A stretch of DNA of 17,344 nucleotides, from positions 1-17,344 of the forward strand of contig JAUXAI010000023.1 in assembly GCA_030619985.1 (NCBI GenBank), in the 5' to 3' direction. Both the position numbers and the translations under genes were made by a program. The notes beneath the pieces were generated by a model, which was not told the origin of the DNA, ran no database searches, and saw only the letters and a program-made list of their open reading frames with translations. Shown piece by piece: positions 6,963 through 13,594 of this stretch. The DNA comes from a bacterium. Its GTDB lineage: Bacteria; UBP18; UBA7526. Position 1 is the stretch's first letter; each line of letters starts with the position of its first letter.

Positions 6963-7394
6963 ATGGAAGAAATAAAGGCAAGGAATATCATGACCAAGAA
7001 AGTAATTACCATAAGCCATAATACCAGTATCAGAGAGGCGGATGAGATTCTGAAGAAGAATAAGATCACCGGCCTTCCAGTAATAGATAAGGATGGGGAG
7101 ATGGTGGGCATCATATCAGAGAAGCACCTCCTCTCCATCTACGATATAAGGGGAGAGGAGGTAGAGCACTATGCCTTCCGCCTTCCCTATGAGTATCGCG
7201 TCTGGGTGGAGGAGATCATGACTAAGGAGGTGATCTCGGTAAATGAGGAGACGCCTCTGAAAGAGATATGTGAGCTCATGGTCAAGAATCATATCCATAG
7301 GGTACCCGTGTTAAGGGAGAAGAAGGTGGTGGGTATCATCTCCACCATGGACATCGCTAAGTATATGCTTGAGTTATTGAGCCATAAAAAATAA
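6963..7394 (+). CDS. Two-CBS-domain protein
   Basis: A 143-residue cytoplasmic protein made of two CBS motifs and nothing else. CBS1 spans about residues 5-60 (NIMTKKVITISHNTSI, then GLPVIDKDGEMVGIIS). CBS2 spans about 82-138 (EIMTKEVISVNEETPL, then HRVPVLREKKVVGIIS). Such Bateman modules bind adenine nucleotides or SAM and act as sensors for enzymes and transporters. Its place right after an antiporter that lacks its own regulatory domain suggests a separate regulatory subunit, but this is inference. The start follows GAGGGGG by about 6 nt. The gap from the antiporter is 185 nt, so it could have its own promoter. Confidence 0.9.
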   Translation: MEEIKARNIMTKKVITISHNTSIREADEILKKNKITGLPVIDKDGEMVGIISEKHLLSIYDIRGEEVEHYAFRLPYEYRVWVEEIMTKEVISVNEETPLKEICELMVKNHIHRVPVLREKKVVGIISTMDIAKYMLELLSHKK

Positions 7395-7466
7395 TAGGAA
7401 TAATTCATATTAAGACTCCCTCTAATCTATTGTTAACCTCTTTTATAAATACCACTATAAAAAAAC

Positions 7467-7495
7467 TTGACAAAGAATAAATGAAGTGATATACT
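7467..7495 (+). promoter_or_regulatory. Strong promoter of the small RNA unit
   Basis: TTGACA (7467-7472, full consensus) and TATACT (7490-7495, 5/6) lie 17 bp apart. A start near 7502 is expected. No gene with a ribosome site follows before the terminator at 7616-7644. Confidence 0.85.
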
Positions 7496-7501
7496 ATTTC
7501 T

Positions 7502-7644
7502 ACAATGAGGAGAGTAGCGCTTTGAGATCGCCCTGCCCAGGGGGTAAGTTCGGTGCTAAATTTATATCCATTAATTAAGAGTTACAGAAAAAATCTTCTC
7601 CAGAAGTTTTTGATTAAGGTCAGTCTGCAAGACTGACCTTTTTT
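7502..7644 (+). ncRNA. Candidate structured RNA of about 140 nt, class unknown
   Basis: The region runs from an expected start near 7502 to a terminator and has no credible ORF; the only ATG near the start (7505) gives six codons. It can fold: GGAGAG 7509-7514 with TTCTCC 7596-7601 as closing stem, TAGCGC 7515-7520 with GTGCTA 7553-7558, and an inner CCCT 7531-7534/AGGG 7539-7542 hairpin. A full unit of strong promoter, structure and terminator suggests a free small RNA, possibly a 6S-type or other regulatory RNA, or a riboswitch-type attenuator. I could not match it to a known family. As an attenuator it would control the phosphatase gene 144 nt downstream of the terminator. Confidence 0.6.
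7616..7644 (+). terminator. Rho-independent terminator of the small RNA
   Basis: AAGGTCAGTC (7616-7625) pairs with GACTGACCTT (7631-7640) over 10 bp, with a small TGCAA loop and a run of six T (7639-7644). This is a textbook terminator on the + strand. A weaker CTTC-TCCA-GAAG hairpin followed by five T lies just upstream (7595-7611) and could be an alternative structure. Confidence 0.9.
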
Positions 7645-7787
7645 ATTAACGCAGAATCGCAGAAGAGAATAGTGAAACTAGTAAATTAGTTGGAATAGTT
7701 GGATTAAAAAATTTACTTAATATCCTAATCCACCTAATATACTAATCCAACTCGTCTTGTGATTCGGCGGTTGCAAGGGGGGTCAGG
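7645..7787. repeat. Repeat-rich spacer before the phosphatase gene
   Basis: The spacer holds AACGCAGAATCGCAGAAG (7648-7665) and a loose inverted repeat made of TTAGTTGG/ATAGTTGGATTA (about 7685-7707) and TAATCC/CTAATCCAAC (about 7726-7750). It ends in GGGGGGTCAGG, the ribosome site of the next gene. No ORF is seen. Confidence 0.5.
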
Positions 7788-8333
7788 ATGAAGAGAAGAG
7801 TTAAGATTACCTTGCTTTCCGTTGTCTGCATCTATGCCGTTGTTCTCACTTCCGTGAATATTAGAGATCTGAAGGTGGGCTTTGACTACGATGATACTTT
7901 AGTCTTCTCTACCCCATCTTTTAGAGTGGCTAATAAGAGTGGAGAACGTCCCTATTCAGAGGAATATTGGAGGGTAGTGAATAGTAGTTTCCATCTGGAT
8001 AAGAAGAAACTGGTCCCGGTGACTATTGCCTTGGTCTATAAGGCCCTAGGCTATGATGCAGTAATCATCACTTCTCGCCAGGGATATGGGGGGGAGGAGT
8101 TGAAGAAGAACTGGAAGTGGCTTGCCCGGGAATTCTACTTCGAGAGAAATAAGTCATCCATCTTAGAGAAGGAAAGATTTGTTGCCTACTTCGGAGATAG
8201 TGACTCAGATATCACAGAGGCCAGGGAAGCAGGTGTTCGACCAATAAGGGTGAAGAGGAGTCCGAAGAGTGACAATAAGAGGAAATACCATCCCGGCCAG
8301 TACCAGGAGTTTGTGCTTCCCTTTTCAGATTAA
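7788..8333 (+). CDS. Class B (AphA-like) acid phosphatase of the HAD superfamily, exported or anchored
   Basis: A 181-residue HAD phosphatase. Residues 3-22 form a hydrophobic signal or anchor segment after MKRR. Motif I is GFDYDDT (31-37; nucleophile Asp33, acid/base Asp35) followed by LVFSTPSF, as in E. coli AphA (GFDIDDTVLFSSPGF). Motif II is IITSRQ (93-98), and YFGDSDSDITEAREAG (134-149) is the metal-binding motif IV. Class B enzymes remove phosphate from nucleotides in the periplasm. The length fits after a somewhat short N-terminal region. The start is supported by GGGGGGTCAGG. Its position just before genes for nucleic-acid-binding exported proteins suggests a nucleotide-salvage role, which is inference. 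Confidence 0.85.
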   Translation: MKRRVKITLLSVVCIYAVVLTSVNIRDLKVGFDYDDTLVFSTPSFRVANKSGERPYSEEYWRVVNSSFHLDKKKLVPVTIALVYKALGYDAVIITSRQGYGGEELKKNWKWLAREFYFERNKSSILEKERFVAYFGDSDSDITEAREAGVRPIRVKRSPKSDNKRKYHPGQYQEFVLPFSD

Positions 8334-8393
8334 GATTCTTTTAACTTAGTACTTAAAAAAGACTTAGTAAATTGAAAAAGGGGGTCTAACGGG

Positions 8394-8624
8394 ATGAAGG
8401 AATCGAAGAGCGAAGGAGTGGTCGATAGAATAGAAGGAGATTTAGCGGTGGTGGAAACAGAATGGAGGGAGGTAGTCAATATTCCCTTGAAGTATCTCCC
8501 AGAAGGGACGAGGGAAGGGAACGTACTGGACATTATCTTCAGAATAAATCCGGAAAGAGAGAAGGAGAGAAGAGAAGAGATTAAGAAATTACAAGAGGAA
8601 CTTTTAAAGAGGGGCGAGAAATGA
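8394..8624 (+). CDS. DUF3006 family protein
   Basis: A 76-residue acidic protein. The first half (GVVDRIEGDLAVVETEW, then IPLKYLPEGTREGNVLDI) matches the small beta-rich DUF3006 family. The last 27 residues are a charged helix (REKERREEIKKLQEELLKR). DUF3006 genes are often found beside ComEC-like metallo-beta-lactamase genes, as here, but no biochemical function is established to my knowledge. GGGGG lies about 11 nt before the ATG. Its TGA overlaps the next ATG by 4 nt (ATGA), so the two proteins are probably made together, which hints at a partner or chaperone role. Confidence 0.8.
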   Translation: MKESKSEGVVDRIEGDLAVVETEWREVVNIPLKYLPEGTREGNVLDIIFRINPEREKERREEIKKLQEELLKRGEK

Positions 8625-10357
8625 TAAAGAAAAAACTATGGCTTTTGATTCCACTTTCCGTTGCCCTTCTTTTAGTTAGTCTTACTAGCCAGGTAGATGC
8701 CTTTAGACGGCAAGCGCCCCTTACTGTCTATTACTTAGATATTGGACAGGGGGATTCTACGGTCATTACCACCCCAGATGGGAAAAACATCCTGATTGAT
8801 GGTGGCATGGGAGGACCAGGATATATAAGCAAGGATAAGGGAAGAACAGTCATTCTTCCTTTCTTGAAAGAGAAGGGGATCAAGAGACTCGATATGATAA
8901 TCATGACCCATGCGGACTTTGATCATATCGGAGGATTGATCTATATTCTTAAAAGCCCCATTGAGATTGTAGAATTCCTTGACCCCGGGTGGCCTGGGAC
9001 TACTTACCTTTATCAAGACCTCTTAAAGGCCGTGAGGGCCAGGCGGGAGATAAAGTATCGCCAGCCAAAGGTGGGAGAATTCCTCGATTTTGGTAAGGGA
9101 GTGACCGCCCAGGTGGTAGGTGGCGGCCCGAACTATGGCGATGCCAATAACTCTTCCATTGTGGTAAAACTTACCTACGGAAATGTCTCTTTCATGTTGA
9201 CTGCTGATGCGGCTAAGGAATCAGAAAGGGATATGATTAGTAGATATGGTAATGAACTAAGGTCTACTATATTAAAGGCTGGCCACCATGGCTCGGCCCA
9301 TTCTAGTAGTACCCCGTTCCTCAATTGTGTCAAGCCTCAGGTGGTGACAATTAGTGTAGGAGAAGGCAATAAGCACAAACTCCCCTTTAAAGAGGCCCTG
9401 GATAGGCTGAATGCTACGGGAGCTAAGATATATCGCACAGACTATCAGGGGATGGTCACCATTACTACAGATGGCAAGACCTATGAGGTAGTAACAGAGA
9501 GGAAGGCTCCGCCACTGGAGGAAAGATGGGATTATGTAAGGGTTCTCACTGAAGAGGAGAAGATCAATATCAATACTGCTTCTGCTGCTGAGCTTAAGAC
9601 CCTGCCCAGGATAGGACCTGCTCGGGCCCTGGACATCATTGCCCGTCGACCCTATTCCTCAGTTGATGATCTGAGGAGAGTGCCCGGGATCGGGCCCAAG
9701 ATTGTAGAGAGGTTGAGACCTCTGGTTACGGTGCGCGGAGGTATCCCGGAGAAAAAAGTAGTTCCAGAAAAGAAAGTGGTTCCGAAAAAGAAGGCGCCGG
9801 CTCTTCCCGCCCCAGGGGTCTCCTCTATTGGGAGTATGACCCGGGCGAACGTGGGGCAGAGGGCAAGGTTCAAAGGAAAGATAACAAGCATCAAGGTCTT
9901 CAAGGAAGAGAAGGGCCGCACTTTGCGGATTAACGACGGCACCGGAAGCATAGATGTTCTCATCTGGAAGAGCCTATACCAGCGCCTACCCCGGAGAGAA
10001 AGCCTCAAGATCGGCACCTCCATCCAGGTCACTGGCCAGATCGGTTTCTATAAAGGAGGGCTACAGATAAAGCCCAAGGAGCCTTCTGATATCCAGTTCC
10101 TGGGTGCAGCACCAGTGATAAAGAAGCCTCCAGCGAAGAGAGTAACTCCTGCAGAGAAGAGAGTGGTTCCAGGGGCCAGGATAAATATCAACACCGCTTC
10201 TGCCCCCCAGTTAGAGACCCTCCCTAGGATTGGGCCAGCTAAGGCCCAAGCAATCATCGCTGGTAGGCCCTATGCTACAGTTGACGATTTACTTAAGGTA
10301 AGGGGAATCGGACCTGCCACCCTGGAAAAATTGAGACCATTGGTTACTGTAAAGTAA
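8621..10357 (+). CDS. Secreted ComEC-type metallo-beta-lactamase fused to HhH, OB and HhH domains
   Basis: A 578-residue protein with a signal peptide (about 1-27) and four modules. (1) A ComEC/Rec2-type metallo-beta-lactamase domain, 33-290: LDIGQGDS, THADFDHIGG (H97, D99, D101, H102), MLTADA (D196) and AGHHGSAHSS (220-229). (2) A ComEA-like HhH pair, 314-371: ININTASAAELKTLPRIGPA, then VPGIGPK. (3) A K/P-rich linker, then an OB fold, 403-495, with INDGTGSIDVLIW (437-449). (4) A second ComEA-like HhH, 519-577. All metal ligands expected for this family appear present. Predicted role: an exported nuclease or related hydrolase that binds DNA through HhH and OB parts. It lacks the Competence channel domain of full ComEC. 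Confidence 0.87.
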   Translation: MIKKKLWLLIPLSVALLLVSLTSQVDAFRRQAPLTVYYLDIGQGDSTVITTPDGKNILIDGGMGGPGYISKDKGRTVILPFLKEKGIKRLDMIIMTHADFDHIGGLIYILKSPIEIVEFLDPGWPGTTYLYQDLLKAVRARREIKYRQPKVGEFLDFGKGVTAQVVGGGPNYGDANNSSIVVKLTYGNVSFMLTADAAKESERDMISRYGNELRSTILKAGHHGSAHSSSTPFLNCVKPQVVTISVGEGNKHKLPFKEALDRLNATGAKIYRTDYQGMVTITTDGKTYEVVTERKAPPLEERWDYVRVLTEEEKININTASAAELKTLPRIGPARALDIIARRPYSSVDDLRRVPGIGPKIVERLRPLVTVRGGIPEKKVVPEKKVVPKKKAPALPAPGVSSIGSMTRANVGQRARFKGKITSIKVFKEEKGRTLRINDGTGSIDVLIWKSLYQRLPRRESLKIGTSIQVTGQIGFYKGGLQIKPKEPSDIQFLGAAPVIKKPPAKRVTPAEKRVVPGARININTASAPQLETLPRIGPAKAQAIIAGRPYATVDDLLKVRGIGPATLEKLRPLVTVK

Positions 10358-10541
10358 ATTAGGCTCCAAGTTACGTTAATCGGTTGCCCTTCACTTCGTT
10401 CAGGATACCTCGCCGAAGTGAAGTATCCCGAGCAGGAAGCGAGGGGCGGGCTTCGTTGCCGTAACCCTCTGACGTAACCTTTGGCTTATCTGCTTAAATC
10501 TGCGTTGCCATCTGTGTTAATCTGTGTTCAGGAGTGAAGAG
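10358..10541. repeat. Long imperfect palindrome and repeat spacer before corA
   Basis: The spacer holds a 10-bp perfect inverted repeat, CTTCACTTCG (10390-10399) and CGAAGTGAAG (10414-10423). It is flanked by more distant partners such as CCAAGTTACGT (10367-10377) and ACGTAACCTTTGG (10472-10484). The 3' end is CTGCGTTGCCATCTGTGTTAATCTGTGTT-like filler (about 10499-10528). No T run follows, so it does not look like a simple terminator. Confidence 0.55.
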
Positions 10542-11525
10542 ATGATTACTTCCTTTCTCTTAAGAGAAGGTAAAAAGTTAGAGACCGGGATCGACCTTAA
10601 GAAGGTCAAGAAACTTCTTAAGAATGAGAAGAACATCCTGTGGCTTGACTTCTTCGATCCCAGTGAAGAAGATTTTGAATTCTTAAGAGCGGCCATCTAT
10701 CTCCATTCTCTGGTGATCGATGCCTGCCGTGTTCCTCAAGAAGAGCCCAAGGTTGATGAGTTCCCGGATTACCTCTTCATGATCATGCACTCTGTCTACT
10801 ATTATAAGGATAAGGAAGAGAGAGGGGAGGAACCCTTGAGCATCCGAGAGATAGACGTTATCTTAGGGAAGAATTACATCCTCACCTTACATAAGGAAAA
10901 GATATGGAATATAAATAAAATAATGGAGGAGTTAAAGAAAAATCCTGAAATACTTTCTAAGGGATGCGACTTCCTCCTCTATTCTATCTTAGATGACATT
11001 ATGGATAACTACTTCTATATCCTGAACCTTATTGAGGACCGGATAGATGAATTGGAAGACACTGTTTCTACTGCTAAGCCAGAAAAGTTTTTAAATAAGG
11101 TCTTTTCCTATAAGAGACACATTATTTCCCTGAGGAAGGTCATGGCTCCCCAACGAGAGCTCATCGCCCGTTTCTGCAGAAGGGACTATCCTTTCGTTCA
11201 TCCTCAGATGGCCGTCTACTATAGGGATATCCACGATCATCTGATCAGGATCCATAGTATGATCGAGACCTTTCGGGAGTTATTAACCTCAGTAATGGAA
11301 GCCCATCTCTCCCTTCTCTCTCATAAGATGAACAATACCATGAAGGTACTGACCATTGTGGCCACTATCTTCATCCCCATGACCTTTCTTACCGGACTGT
11401 GGGGGATGAACTTTGTCTTCATCCCAGAGTTCAGGTGGCGCCTCGGCTACCTCTTCGCCTGGGGCATTATCTGCTTAACCGGATTCCTGATTTACGTCTA
11501 CTGCCGTAGGAAGAGATGGTTCTGA
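10542..11525 (+). CDS. corA: CorA-family magnesium/divalent cation transporter
   Basis: A 327-residue protein of the CorA/2-TM-GxN family: an N-terminal cytoplasmic alpha/beta domain, a long helical stalk (about 140-265), two membrane spans (about 268-287 and 302-320) and a basic C-terminal end (CRRKRWF). The pore motif GMN is at 288-290 (TGLWGMNF). The protein forms a pentamer in the inner membrane and passes Mg2+ (or Co2+/Ni2+). ATG 10542 is preferred because AGGAG (10530-10534) lies 7 nt upstream; a GTG at 10524 would sit in the repeat filler. A link to the nearby nucleic-acid genes through Mg2+ supply is possible but unproven. Confidence 0.92.
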   Translation: MITSFLLREGKKLETGIDLKKVKKLLKNEKNILWLDFFDPSEEDFEFLRAAIYLHSLVIDACRVPQEEPKVDEFPDYLFMIMHSVYYYKDKEERGEEPLSIREIDVILGKNYILTLHKEKIWNINKIMEELKKNPEILSKGCDFLLYSILDDIMDNYFYILNLIEDRIDELEDTVSTAKPEKFLNKVFSYKRHIISLRKVMAPQRELIARFCRRDYPFVHPQMAVYYRDIHDHLIRIHSMIETFRELLTSVMEAHLSLLSHKMNNTMKVLTIVATIFIPMTFLTGLWGMNFVFIPEFRWRLGYLFAWGIICLTGFLIYVYCRRKRWF

Positions 11526-11529
11526 TACG

Positions 11530-11615
11530 TAGATTATCGCAGATGGAAAGACACAGATGATCACAGAAAAAGACCGCAGATGACCGCAGATAAAAAAATC
11601 AGCGGCAATCAGCGT
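11530..11615. repeat. CGCAGAT/ACACAGAT repeat spacer
   Basis: The spacer after corA contains many variants of one short unit: ATCGCAGATGG, ACACAGATGATCACAGA, ACCGCAGATGACCGCAGAT and ATCAGCGGCAATCAGCG. An ATG here (11580) opens the frame of the next gene upstream, but that extension is repeat sequence and not a likely protein start. Confidence 0.6.
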
Positions 11616-11636
11616 TTAAGAGGGGAGGTGAGAAGA

Positions 11637-12125
11637 ATGAAGAGAGGATTGATTCTGGTACTTGCTTTAGGTCTTCTAATCTTTGGAGCGACCCTAATTC
11701 AGGCCAAGGTAAATATCAATGAAGCTACTAGTGCAGAACTCCAGAGCCTTCCCGGAGTGGGACCAGCCAAGGCTAAGGCAATCATCGCTGCTCGACCCTA
11801 CGCCAGTATTGATGATATCACCAAGGCAAAGGGAGTGGGGCCCAAGACCCTGGAGAAGTGGAAGGACCTGATTACTGTAGAGGGTGCCACAGAGGTGGTT
11901 GGCAAACCAAAGGCAGTCAAGAAGAAGCCCCTTGCTCCGGGAGCAAAGGTCAACATCAATACTGCTACCAGTGCAGAGCTTCAGGCCCTTCCTGGAGTGG
12001 GACCAGCCAAGGCCCAGGCAATCATCGCTGCTCGACCCTACGCTTCGATCGATGATATCACCAAGGCAAAAGGAGTGGGACCCAAGACCCTGGCGAAGTG
12101 GAGGGACCTGATTACTGTAGAGTAA
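11637..12125 (+). CDS. Secreted tandem ComEA-like helix-hairpin-helix protein
   Basis: A 162-residue protein: signal peptide 1-23 (MKRGLILVLALGLLIFGA, cleavage likely after QA), HhH unit 24-82, a basic linker (KPKAVKKKPLAPGAK), and HhH unit 104-162. Each unit has INxATSAELQxLPGVGPAKA and a second hairpin GVGPKTL, the DNA-binding pattern of ComEA. Native ComEA has one such region, so the doubled form is a variant. The units are almost identical at the DNA level (11706-11882 and 11946-12122, both 177 nt), which shows recent duplication. The protein could be a periplasmic double-stranded DNA receptor. ATG 11637 follows GGGGAGGTGA; an upstream start at 11580 reads repeats. Confidence 0.88.
   Translation: MKRGLILVLALGLLIFGATLIQAKVNINEATSAELQSLPGVGPAKAKAIIAARPYASIDDITKAKGVGPKTLEKWKDLITVEGATEVVGKPKAVKKKPLAPGAKVNINTATSAELQALPGVGPAKAQAIIAARPYASIDDITKAKGVGPKTLAKWRDLITVE
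11706..12122 (+). repeat. Two 177-nt tandem units encoding HhH domains
   Basis: Unit 1 (11706-11882) and unit 2 (11946-12122) have equal length and align without gaps. Long exact blocks include GCAATCATCGCTGCTCGACC and GATGATATCACCAAGGCAAA. A 63-nt linker separates them. The differences are few and mostly third-position or conservative. Confidence 0.85.
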
Positions 12126-12481
12126 TACAGGTCACAGGCCTCAGGAGAAAGTTACCAGTTATTGGTGATTAGGAGATTGCCCGCCAGAGGCGAGGTCTCG
12201 CCCCTCTGGGGCGGAGGAAACTGGGAATAAACAACAATGCAAAATGAGTGAGCAGTTAATTTTGCACTGCTAATTGCTAATTTTGCACTTTGCATTGAAA
12301 CGAAGTGCCTGATATCCTAATTTCCAAATCCTACATTCTGAGTATTGCGAAGAATTTAGCCAGATTGTCTGGCGTCTATCCGAGTTTCCTAATATCCAGA
12401 ATCAAGCATCCAGTATCTGTGATCTGTGCTAATCCGTAATCAATCTGTGTAAATCTGTGTTGAAAGGAAGGAGGGAGAATT
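12126..12481. repeat. 356-nt gene-free spacer built from repeats and hairpins
   Basis: No ORF is seen. The spacer holds four parts. (1) A hairpin, CCAGAGGCGAG (about 12184-12194) with CTCGCCCCTCTGG (about 12197-12209). (2) A self-complementary block with TGCAAAATG (12238-12246), repeated TAATTTTGCACTGCTAATTGCTAATTTTGCAC, and CTTTGCATT (12289-12297). (3) ATCCTAATTTCCAAATCC and TCCTAATATCCAG phrases. (4) ATCTGTGATCTGTGCTAATCC...AATCTGTGTAAATCTGTGTT just before the ribosome site AAGGAGG. The last block matches the corA upstream filler. Confidence 0.6.
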
Positions 12482-13591
12482 ATGGTTGTAGAAGAAGAGA
12501 TCAGATGTCCCAGTTGTGGTCGCTTTGTGGGAGCCCATTACAAGTGCCCCTACTGTGGAGCCCACATTAAGCATCGCCTTTCCCTAAGGCTCTTTAAGTA
12601 TGGCTCCATCGTGATGGCCTTGGTGGGATTGGTGATCTTGTATCTGGTTACCACCCAAGTCATCTCTGTTCCGGTAGTAAAAGTAGCCGATATTACCGGG
12701 GTCATGAACTTTGCCAATGCCAAGGTTTCGGGAAGAGTAGTGAAGGTAAAACCACCGACAAAGAGGGGGATGTTTAACTTTACCATCGATGATGGCACGG
12801 GAGAGTTAAAGATTACCTCCTTTGGTAAGATCACTGAGGATCTTAAAAGGCTAAATAGATTCCCTAAATTGGCAGACGAAGTAGAGGCAATAGGGGCCAT
12901 TAAGGTAAGTGACCAGTATGGTAATTCCTTACAGTTACAGAGTGCCCAGAACCTTAAGATAAAGCCGGCTATCTTTCCCCTTACCAAGATCAAGGATATC
13001 TATCCCAAAGAAGCAGGTAGTTTAGTAAAGTGTTTTGGAGGGGTAAAGTATGAGCCTTACACCAAGTATAACAATTTGTACTTCTGGGTAGAGGATGAGA
13101 CGGGAAAGATTAAGGTTATGGCCCATAAGTGGCTCTACAAAGAACTCAAGGAGATTAAGAAAGTGCCTCGGGAAGGGGATAAGGTGCATCTTGCTGCCCG
13201 GGTATATGTGAAGGGAGGAAGGAGAAGCCTCACCCTGGTTAGACTGGATATCTTCCGGCTTATCCGTAAAGAAGTCCTCACCTCAAAAGAGGAAATCCCC
13301 AAACTCAATATTGGTCTCATTACCAGTGAGAGGGTAGGGAAGATGGTAGAATGTGAGGGGAAGGTCCTAACTCTTAGAAGAAGGACGAATCCTACGGTAC
13401 TGGTAATAGCAGATGAGACGGCAAAGATTGAGGTAGTCTACTGGCCAGAGGTGGAGAGGGGAGTGGATAGGTTGGTTACTACCCCTGATGCTGAGATCTC
13501 GGTAAGAGGTAAGGTAACCATGTATCGGGGAATGATGCGCATCAAAATCTTCTGGCCAGAGGATATAAGTCTAATTGGAGAAAGGGGGTAA
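12482..13591 (+). CDS. Zinc ribbon, membrane-anchored protein with three OB-fold domains
   Basis: A 369-residue protein. A zinc ribbon (C9-C12, C22-C25) is followed by basic residues and one membrane span (about 37-58). Three OB-like repeats follow: about 66-160 (DDGTGELKITSFG at 103-115), 165-262 (EDETGKIKVMAHK at 204-216) and 275-365 (ADETAKIEVVYWP at 310-322). The positive charges before the span suggest the zinc ribbon is in the cytoplasm and the OB domains outside (inference). The DGTG motif is the same as in the OB module of the MBL-HhH-OB-HhH protein, so both may bind single-stranded nucleic acid. The start follows AAGGAGG closely. A gap of 3 nt to the next gene suggests co-translation. 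I do not know a named family with this layout. Confidence 0.8.
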   Translation: MVVEEEIRCPSCGRFVGAHYKCPYCGAHIKHRLSLRLFKYGSIVMALVGLVILYLVTTQVISVPVVKVADITGVMNFANAKVSGRVVKVKPPTKRGMFNFTIDDGTGELKITSFGKITEDLKRLNRFPKLADEVEAIGAIKVSDQYGNSLQLQSAQNLKIKPAIFPLTKIKDIYPKEAGSLVKCFGGVKYEPYTKYNNLYFWVEDETGKIKVMAHKWLYKELKEIKKVPREGDKVHLAARVYVKGGRRSLTLVRLDIFRLIRKEVLTSKEEIPKLNIGLITSERVGKMVECEGKVLTLRRRTNPTVLVIADETAKIEVVYWPEVERGVDRLVTTPDAEISVRGKVTMYRGMMRIKIFWPEDISLIGERG

Positions 13592-13594
13592 GAA

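Noticed and set aside
7505-7525. Six-codon leader peptide MRRVAL
   Set aside because: The ATG lies within a few nt of the expected transcript start with no ribosome site.
7502-7644. Known riboswitch: tetrahydrofolate or manganese type
   Set aside because: The 5' GGAGAGTAG resembles the start of those motifs, but the rest does not follow either consensus and no fitting gene follows.
10524-10541. GTG start for corA at 10524
   Set aside because: It lies in the CTGTGTT filler and AGGAG is placed for ATG 10542.
11580-11636. ATG 11580 as start of the double-HhH protein
   Set aside because: It would put 19 residues of repeat-derived sequence before the signal peptide; ATG 11637 has a strong ribosome site.
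8621-12125. Complete natural competence system
   Set aside because: There is no ComEC channel domain, no ComFA/ComEB-like or pilus gene; only the hydrolase and HhH modules are present.
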